From positions 1 through 10,928 of the forward strand of contig JAZLHS010000035.1 in the NCBI GenBank assembly GCA_045616885.1: DNA of 10,928 nt. The letters run 5' to 3'. Shown here piece after piece: positions 6,586-10,928 of the stretch (position 1 is the first letter of the stretch; each line of letters opens with the position of its first letter). The translations under genes were made by a program, and so were the position numbers. The DNA comes from RGIG250 sp045616885. GTDB taxonomy: Bacteria; Bacillota; Negativicutes; Selenomonadales; Selenomonadaceae. Under the pieces are notes generated by a model. It was not told the origin of the DNA, made no database searches, and saw only the letters and a list, made by a program, of their open reading frames with translations.

Positions 6586-6786
6586 TCAGCAGAAAACTAC
6601 ATCTCTGAAGCGCACGAAACAGAAGCGGTGGCAAAGGAGATGACGGCAGATATTTCGTTTGTAGTGTATGTTGTTATAGTCTTTTTATTTAAGCGTCTCG
6701 ATCGATAGTCAGGAGAGCTGCATAAATTGGGATGGTCGCCGTCCATTATCCTCACCGTCCTTTCCGTTCATGATTATAAAACTTGA
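6586..6786 (+). pseudogene. Possible decayed small membrane-protein frame with an amber stop
   Basis: One plus-strand frame is open from 6586 to 6705, meets a TAG at 6706-6708, then stays open to a TGA at 6784-6786. The first part reads SEAHETEAVAKEMTADI followed by FVVYVVIVFLFKRLDR, a single membrane-helix pattern with a basic end. After the TAG it continues SGELHKLGWSPSIILTVLSV. Codons in the first part are mostly purine-first, as in real genes. Only a GTG (6628) or an ATG (6640) could start it. The ATG touches GGAG with no spacing and the GTG has a weak site, so an intact gene is doubtful. It could be a remnant, a 22-26-residue membrane peptide ending at the TAG, or chance. Confidence 0.28.
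6773..6778 (-). promoter_or_regulatory. Possible -10 element for corA
   Basis: The minus strand reads TATAAT here, a perfect -10 hexamer just downstream of the TSUP terminator. No good -35 is present at 16-18 bp, where the terminator T-tract lies, and there is no extended -10. If used, the corA leader would be about 280 nt. Confidence 0.27.
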
Positions 6787-6826
6787 AAAAAGCAAAAGAA
6801 AACCAGACGGATTTCGCCGCCTGGTA
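6784..6826 (-). terminator. Intrinsic terminator after the TSUP permease gene
   Basis: On the minus strand CCAGGCGG and CCGTCTGG (plus coordinates 6817-6824 and 6803-6810) pair over 8 bp with one G-U wobble and a 6-nt loop. A T-rich tail TTTTCTTTTGCTTTTTT follows. It lies about 40 bp after the TSUP stop and makes that gene a single-gene unit. Confidence 0.87.
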
Positions 6827-6865
6827 AATTTTACTATTGAAAAGCCTGCTAGTCAATGAAAAAGT

Positions 6866-7627
6866 TTATTTTACAAGGGCTGTGTAGAGGGACTGAAAGC
6901 AGATGTAGTACAGCATACCGAAGAGAAGAAAACGAAATACCTTTGCAGAGGTATGCTTGAAGGCAATCTGTCCAAAGAAAAGACCGGCAAAAAGACCGGG
7001 TAGCATGTAGAAGAACTCTGTACCTGCAGCCTGCATATTGGTGCCGCCGTTAAACACGAATATGGCCATAGAACACATTTGCACAAGGAAAAAGTACAGC
7101 ACACAGGTAGAACGAAGCTCTATCCTTGAAAGCTGAGCGTTAGCGAAGTAAAGAATAAGCGGCGGACCTGCCATGCTTACACTTGTTGCCATAATCCCCG
7201 AAAAAATACCGGCAATAAAGGCGTTCCTTGGTCGTTGTGAGAATTTTAGATGTCCAAATTGACTGACTAGCAGGAAACAAAGAAGGATAATACTGATAAA
7301 AATCTTTAGGTGGTCGGAAGAAATGAACTGGAATAATTTGAAGCCAAGGGGCTGTCCGCAAACCGCACCTGTAATCATAAAGAAAATTAAGTCATACTTT
7401 GCGGTACGCCACAGCATTGTGGTTTGGATTAAATTGGAAATGAGACCTAAATAAATGAGGATTTGCACCGTGAATTTGGCATCATAGAAAATCATCAGTA
7501 GAGGTGAGGCTGTCAGCATAAGGCCAAAGCCAGTAATCGACTGAAGAAATGATGCGAGAAATATTGCGCCCGTTGGCCCCAGTCGGTCATGAAAAGGGGA
7601 CAGAAGACTGAGAATATCAAAATCCAT
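6866..7627 (-). CDS. TSUP family (TauE/SafE, DUF81) membrane permease
   Basis: This is an integral membrane protein of 253 residues with seven to eight hydrophobic segments. The duplicated TSUP motifs are clear: GFGLMLTASPLLM at 33-45 in the first half and GIFSGIMATSVSMAGPP at 140-156 in the second. A terminal GLFFGQIAFKHTSAKVFRFL segment begins near 215. TSUP proteins export or import small anions, often sulfite, sulfoacetate, taurine-derived or other organosulfur compounds. The substrate here is not determined by sequence or neighbours; a link to the methionine importer 4 kb away would be speculation. The ATG is preceded by GAGG at 8-nt spacing. It is transcribed divergently from the efflux operon and has its own terminator. 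Confidence 0.9.
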   Translation of the reverse strand: MDFDILSLLSPFHDRLGPTGAIFLASFLQSITGFGLMLTASPLLMIFYDAKFTVQILIYLGLISNLIQTTMLWRTAKYDLIFFMITGAVCGQPLGFKLFQFISSDHLKIFISIILLCFLLVSQFGHLKFSQRPRNAFIAGIFSGIMATSVSMAGPPLILYFANAQLSRIELRSTCVLYFFLVQMCSMAIFVFNGGTNMQAAGTEFFYMLPGLFAGLFFGQIAFKHTSAKVFRFLLFGMLYYICFQSLYTALVK

Positions 7628-7661
7628 TTGACTAACCTCGTTGCTAAATAATGACGAATGT

Positions 7662-7670
7662 ATTTTATCA
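7662..7670 (-). promoter_or_regulatory. Possible extended -10 promoter for the TSUP gene
   Basis: The minus strand reads TGATAAAAT, a TGn motif joined to TAAAAT (five of six matches to TATAAT). A good -35 is lacking. The position would give a short 5' leader of about 30 nt before the TSUP start at 7627. Confidence 0.38.
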
Positions 7671-7745
7671 CTTTTTCAGAAAAAATAAACATCTTTCTAA
7701 TGGCAATCTCATAATTAAGGGGTATAACATAACCAAGCAAAGAAA

Positions 7746-7774
7746 TTGCTAAGGCGGCTTAATGAGTATATAAT
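7746..7774 (+). promoter_or_regulatory. Sigma-A-type promoter of the TolC/adaptor/ATPase operon
   Basis: The -35 TTGCTA (7746-7751, four of six matches) and a perfect -10 TATAAT (7769-7774) are separated by exactly 17 bp. Transcription should start near 7780. The -35 overlaps a 5-bp inverted repeat, AGCAA (7736-7740) and TTGCT (7746-7750), which might be an operator half-site pair, though it is short. Confidence 0.75.
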
Positions 7775-7779
7775 AGTTA

Positions 7780-7815
7780 CTAGATGTAATTATTTGGTGG
7801 CTTAGCCTCATCTAG
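7780..7815 (+). promoter_or_regulatory. 5'-end stem-loop in the efflux operon leader
   Basis: CTAGATG (7780-7786) and CATCTAG (7809-7815) are perfect 7-bp complements enclosing 22 nt, within which GGC-TTA-GCC can form a small inner hairpin. The outer stem begins almost exactly at the predicted transcription start and ends about 5 nt before the tolC-like Shine-Dalgarno sequence. It may protect the 5' end of the mRNA, affect ribosome access, or act in DNA form as a repressor site. Confidence 0.42.
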
Positions 7816-7833
7816 AAATAGGATGTGATAGTA

Positions 7834-9219
7834 ATGAAAAAATCAATTCGTAATAAGGTAGCAGCAATTACTACAGGAGCAATTATCGCTCCATTTATAC
7901 TTGGAATATCAAACGGCGTTTATGCAGCAGAGTTGTCCATACAGCAGGCTGTTGATATGGCGCTGGAACAAAACACTGACCTTGCTATCACAACCGTTGG
8001 AGAAAAATCGGCAAGGGCAGAATTGAAAGCCGCAAGAGGTCGGAATAGTATAACCATCTCCGGTAAGGGAAGCTTGAGCTTGAATAAAAGTAACAAGGAT
8101 GATGAGCAGAATAGAAACGGCTCAGCCAGCGCATCGGTGAGCTTTCCGCTCTTTACTGCCGGTAAGAATGAAGCTAATCTCTCCAGCGGCAAACTGGGAG
8201 TGCAGATTGCCAAGCTGGAAACAGAGCGAGCCAGAGAGAATACCAGATTGAAGGTTATCCAAGCATACTATGATGTGTTGGAATGGAAACAAACTGTTGA
8301 TGTAGGAAATCAATCGGTAAACAGCTATAAGGCACATCTTACCAATGTTCAGCATCTTTTTGCAGCAGGAAGCAAAGCTAAGATAGATGTTCTCCGCTCT
8401 GAAGTTGAGCTGTCAAATGCCGAGCAGGATTTGATAAGGTCACAGAATAAATACGCCATAAGCATTAAGCAGCTAAAAACTATATTAGGACTTCCTCAAG
8501 ATGAGGAATTGGTGCTGACTGAAGACTTCAATTATGTTGTATTTACCCCTGAGTTGGAGACTTGTCTCTCCTACGCACTTGAAAACAGGAAGGATATAGT
8601 TGTAGACCAGTACAAGGTGAAGCAGCAGAAATATGCTATCAGAAGTGCCAAGGCAGATTACTATCCGCAGATTTCTATTTCTGCTGGTATAGGCGGAAAT
8701 GAACGTTATCAGCCAAGACCTCATACAAGCGGAAGTAATTATGAGGCTGGTGTATCAGCATCATGGAATATTTTCGATGGCGGCGTCACCCATGCAGCTG
8801 TTGAAAAAGCAAGAGCAAGCTACGAAAAAGCAGAGCTTACTTTGAAGCGTGACCTTGAGAACGCAGACCTCTCTTTTCAGACGGCTTACCTGGATATGCG
8901 TGAAGCAGAAAAACGCCTCAGAACTACTCAGGTGGCTGTAACAAGAGCGCAGGAAGACTACTACATCGCCACCGAGAAATACAAGGCCGGCGAGGGCCTT
9001 ATGCTGGATGTTCTTGATGCACAGGTTGCCCTTGTTACCGCCCAGCTTAATGACATCAGTGCGAAATATGATTATTCCCGCGGCAGAGCTGCTGTAGAGT
9101 ACGAGATGGGTCTTTCCCTCGGAGAAACTGCTGAGGAAGCTTTAGCCAGAAAGGCTGAGGAATTGGCTGAAAAAGCCGCTAAGGAAGAGGTAAAGGAGGC
9201 GGAGGAAAATGAACCATAA
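7834..9219 (+). CDS. TolC family outer-membrane efflux channel
   Basis: This would be the outer-membrane exit duct of a tripartite pump. The 461-residue precursor has a signal peptide (MKKSIRNK, hydrophobic core, cleavage after VYA at residue 31). Two outer-membrane-efflux repeats follow: the first from about 35 to 225, with beta-hairpin SVSFPLFTAGKNEA near 101-114; the second from about 240 to 430, with matching SASWNIFDGGVTHAAVEKA near 308-326. Long Ala/Glu/Gln-rich helices build the periplasmic barrel. The tail at 431-461 is a highly charged Ala/Glu/Lys helix. I use the ATG at 7834, not the GTG at 7825: AGGA at 7820-7823 is 10 nt from the ATG and nearly touches the GTG. A TolC homologue requires an outer membrane, which is the main argument for a diderm Firmicute. 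It is first in the operon and overlaps the adaptor gene. Confidence 0.92.
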   Translation: MKKSIRNKVAAITTGAIIAPFILGISNGVYAAELSIQQAVDMALEQNTDLAITTVGEKSARAELKAARGRNSITISGKGSLSLNKSNKDDEQNRNGSASASVSFPLFTAGKNEANLSSGKLGVQIAKLETERARENTRLKVIQAYYDVLEWKQTVDVGNQSVNSYKAHLTNVQHLFAAGSKAKIDVLRSEVELSNAEQDLIRSQNKYAISIKQLKTILGLPQDEELVLTEDFNYVVFTPELETCLSYALENRKDIVVDQYKVKQQKYAIRSAKADYYPQISISAGIGGNERYQPRPHTSGSNYEAGVSASWNIFDGGVTHAAVEKARASYEKAELTLKRDLENADLSFQTAYLDMREAEKRLRTTQVAVTRAQEDYYIATEKYKAGEGLMLDVLDAQVALVTAQLNDISAKYDYSRGRAAVEYEMGLSLGETAEEALARKAEELAEKAAKEEVKEAEENEP

Positions 9220-10363
9220 GACCATTGCAAAGATAACCGCCGGTGTTCTGATTGCCGCTGGCTGCATAGGCGGCGGATGGTATTGGTACAGCTCTTCACA
9301 AGCTGCAAAAGATGCAGCCAAAGTTGAGACCACAAAGGTTATAAAAGTGGATTTAAAATCTACTGTAAGTGCAACCGGAACGATAAAGCCGGTTCATTCC
9401 GTAGAAGTATCCTCTAAGATAACCGCCCGCATAAAGAGCGTTCTTGTAAGGGAAAATCAGGAGGTCAAGGCTGGACAGACCATTGCTACTCTTGATGGTA
9501 AGGATTACGAGGCAAAGGCCGAACAGGCTCAGTATAAGGTAGAAAATGCCAAGGCAAAATATGACCGTGTTGCCTACCTCTACAGTATAGGGGCCAATAG
9601 TCAGGAACAGTATGAGGATGCTGTGCTGAACTACAACACAGCCCGCAGCTCTTTGGAGGTTACTCAGTCTGATTTGGCAGAAACGATTATTACAGCCCCT
9701 ATGGACGGCGTGATAGTAGGCGAGCCGCTTACTCCCGGTACCATGGCTGTACAAGGAAATAACAATCCGACCGTAATCATGAGGATTGCTGACCTTTCCA
9801 GCAAGCAGATTAAGGCAAAAATCGACGAAACCGATATCGGCAGCGTGAAGGTTGGTCAGACGGCAGAATTTACCGTTGATGCCTATACCGATAAGAAATT
9901 TAAGGCTAAGGTAGCCGGAATTTCTCAGACCGATGTTACCAACAGCTGGGATACCACTACCGGCAGCTCATCCAGTGCCTCCTCGGCTAGTGTTATCTAT
10001 TACTTTGTCACATTGGATGTTGAGGATCCCAACAATGATTTGCTTCCGGGCATGACAGCAAGAGTCGAGGTGAAAACCTCTGAGAAGAAGGGGGCTGTAG
10101 CTGTCCCTATAGCCTCACTTAAGACCAATGCCAACGGCTCTTATGTACTGGTAGTAAAGAGCGATGGCACCACAGAAGAGCGTTCTGTAAAGACCGGTAT
10201 ATACAGCGATGACTATGTGGAAATCGTTGACGGTGTAAATGAGGGGGAAAAAATCTCCAATACCTATAAAGCTCCCGGCGCCAAAAGCAGCGGCGGACAA
10301 AAAAGCGGCATGATGGGCATGGGCGGAAAGCGAGGCCCGGCAGGCGGAGCACCGCACATGTAA
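9209..10363 (+). CDS. Periplasmic adaptor (membrane fusion) protein, MacA/HlyD-like
   Basis: This is the adaptor that joins an inner-membrane ABC exporter to the TolC channel. It has 384 residues: an N-terminal membrane anchor (about 8-28), the first lipoyl half at 62-101 (IKSVLVRENQEVKAGQTIA), an alpha-hairpin at about 102-160, the second lipoyl half TAPMDGVIVGEPLTPGTMA at 162-180, then beta-barrel and membrane-proximal domains to about 350. AAGC at 16-19 in the anchor is close to a lipobox, so lipoprotein processing is possible but not canonical. A Ser-rich insert sits at about 250-261. The C-terminal tail (about 358-384) is Gly/Met-rich with a terminal HM. The ATG lies inside the tolC-like gene and overlaps it by 11 bp, with AAAGGAGG (9192-9199) 9 nt upstream, implying coupled translation. 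The following ATPase makes this MacA-type and argues against an RND pump adaptor. Confidence 0.93.
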   Translation: MNHKTIAKITAGVLIAAGCIGGGWYWYSSSQAAKDAAKVETTKVIKVDLKSTVSATGTIKPVHSVEVSSKITARIKSVLVRENQEVKAGQTIATLDGKDYEAKAEQAQYKVENAKAKYDRVAYLYSIGANSQEQYEDAVLNYNTARSSLEVTQSDLAETIITAPMDGVIVGEPLTPGTMAVQGNNNPTVIMRIADLSSKQIKAKIDETDIGSVKVGQTAEFTVDAYTDKKFKAKVAGISQTDVTNSWDTTTGSSSSASSASVIYYFVTLDVEDPNNDLLPGMTARVEVKTSEKKGAVAVPIASLKTNANGSYVLVVKSDGTTEERSVKTGIYSDDYVEIVDGVNEGEKISNTYKAPGAKSSGGQKSGMMGMGGKRGPAGGAPHM

Positions 10364-10378
10364 AACGGAGGTGAGAAT

Positions 10379-10928
10379 ATGACTGAGATTGATACCAAAG
10401 TCGGCAGCGGACTTGTCTCTGATGATATAGAAAAAACTATAGAGCTGAAAGGTATTAAAAAGCTTTATCAGGTTGGCGATCAGGAAGTAGCAGCTTTGGA
10501 CGGAATAACCACTGATATTTATCGAGGTCAGTTCGTTGCTCTCATGGGTCCATCCGGCTCCGGTAAATCTACTCTGATGAATATTTTGGGATGTCTTGAT
10601 CGGCCGACAGTAGGCTCATACAAGCTGAATGGAGAAGAGGTTGCTTCTCTCAGTGATGATGAGCTGGCGATTACCCGCAACCGAAAGATAGGCTTCGTTT
10701 TTCAGAACTTTAATCTTCTAAGTCGCATAAGCGCTCTTGATAATGTGGCACTGCCTTTGGTGTATTCCGGTATCAGCGGCAAGGAGCGGCAGGAGCGGGC
10801 AATGCACTATCTTGAGGCGGTGGGTCTGGCAGATCGTGCATTTCATCAGCCCAATGAGCTGTCAGGCGGTCAGCGACAGAGAGTGGCGATCGCCAGAGCA
10901 CTGGTCAACGAACCGAAGATAATCATGG
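10379..10928 (+). CDS. MacB/LolD-type ABC exporter ATP-binding protein (3' end outside window)
   Basis: The frame from the ATG at 10379 is open to the window edge, giving 183 codons of an ABC ATPase. It shows Walker A GPSGSGKS at 57-64, Q-loop Gln109 in VFQNFNLL, and signature LSGGQRQRVAIARAL at 161-175. The window ends as Walker B begins (EPKIIM). The pattern LMNILGCLDRPTVGSYKLNG is characteristic of the MacB/LolD/FtsE group. There is a non-conserved N-terminal extension of about 20 residues before IELKGIKKLY. GGAGG (10367-10371) lies 7 nt before the ATG, 15 bp after the adaptor stop. Whether it is a fused MacB with a membrane domain, or a stand-alone ATPase followed by a separate permease gene, cannot be seen. 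The substrate is unknown; MacAB relatives move macrolides, peptides or lipids. Confidence 0.94.
   Translation, partial: MTEIDTKVGSGLVSDDIEKTIELKGIKKLYQVGDQEVAALDGITTDIYRGQFVALMGPSGSGKSTLMNILGCLDRPTVGSYKLNGEEVASLSDDELAITRNRKIGFVFQNFNLLSRISALDNVALPLVYSGISGKERQERAMHYLEAVGLADRAFHQPNELSGGQRQRVAIARALVNEPKIIM

Larger units (their letters stand above)
6483..6865. other. 383-bp gap between TSUP gene and corA
   Basis: No intact gene is evident in this gap. From right to left (minus-strand direction) it holds the terminator of the TSUP gene (6784-6826), a possible corA -10 element, about 270 bp that would be a long corA leader, and the Shine-Dalgarno hairpin next to corA. A small ACGC/GCGT hairpin lies at 6525-6536. 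The plus strand carries an interrupted protein-like frame (6586-6786). I looked for the M-box Mg2+ riboswitch. The minus strand has GGTGAGG at about 6752-6758, but the other conserved M-box segments are not recognisable. Confidence 0.55.

Noticed and set aside
6597..6746. Minus-strand 49-codon frame in the corA leader, starting MDGDHPNLC, as a leader peptide or upstream ORF
   Set aside because: The GAGG before it is only 3 nt from the ATG, the protein composition (Ser/Thr-rich, no recognisable feature) is weak, and it is the exact antisense register of the more protein-like plus-strand frame, which can create such open frames by mirror effect.
6500..6780. M-box (ykoK) Mg2+ riboswitch upstream of corA
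   Set aside because: A GGTGAGG string is present on the minus strand, but the remaining conserved M-box segments could not be found by eye. A covariance-model scan would be needed to overturn this.
1..10928. CRISPR array, insertion sequence, tRNA, rRNA or phage-type genes
   Set aside because: I saw no spaced direct repeats, transposase motifs, paired terminal inverted repeats, tRNA cloverleaf or rRNA core sequence.

Overview
The window looks like a chromosomal segment from a diderm Firmicute, most likely class Negativicutes. Intrinsic terminators, AGGAGG/GAGG ribosome-binding sites and Firmicute-like proteins occur beside a TolC-type outer-membrane channel, a periplasmic adaptor and a MacB/LolD-type ATPase, which only make sense in a cell with two membranes. 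GC content is moderate, estimated by eye in the mid-to-upper 40s percent. The placement is an inference; no rRNA gene is present.

Layout. Positions 1-2655 (+) hold the probable last residues of an upstream gene, then metN, metI and metQ, a complete methionine ABC importer. metN and metI overlap. A compact stem-loop separates metI from metQ, and a strong hairpin terminator (2675-2721) ends the unit. Positions 2745-7627 are all on the minus strand. Read 5' to 3', they are a TSUP permease with its own terminator; corA plus an unrecognised 77-aa protein with a terminator; then a secreted SIMPL/DUF541 protein, a membrane acyltransferase and a nicotinamidase-like hydrolase. The last three probably form one operon that converges on the metQ terminator. 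Positions 7746-10928 (+) have a good sigma-A-type promoter followed by tolC-like, macA-like and macB-like genes, a tripartite export operon whose ATPase gene is cut by the window end.

How the genes work together. MetNIQ imports methionine: lipoprotein MetQ captures it, MetI is the channel and MetN supplies energy and senses it through its NIL domain. The TolC/adaptor/ATPase trio would export a macrolide-like compound, peptide or lipid across both membranes. CorA moves Mg2+ or another divalent cation. The remaining minus-strand genes are housekeeping or envelope functions with no obvious common pathway.

I see no CRISPR array, tRNA, rRNA, insertion sequence or defence system. No clearly new biological system is evident. 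The items most worth a second look are the 383-bp gap upstream of corA (a plus-strand reading frame broken by one amber stop, and a corA Shine-Dalgarno sequence inside a hairpin), the unknown 77-aa protein after corA, and the leader or intergenic stem-loops at metQ and at the efflux operon.
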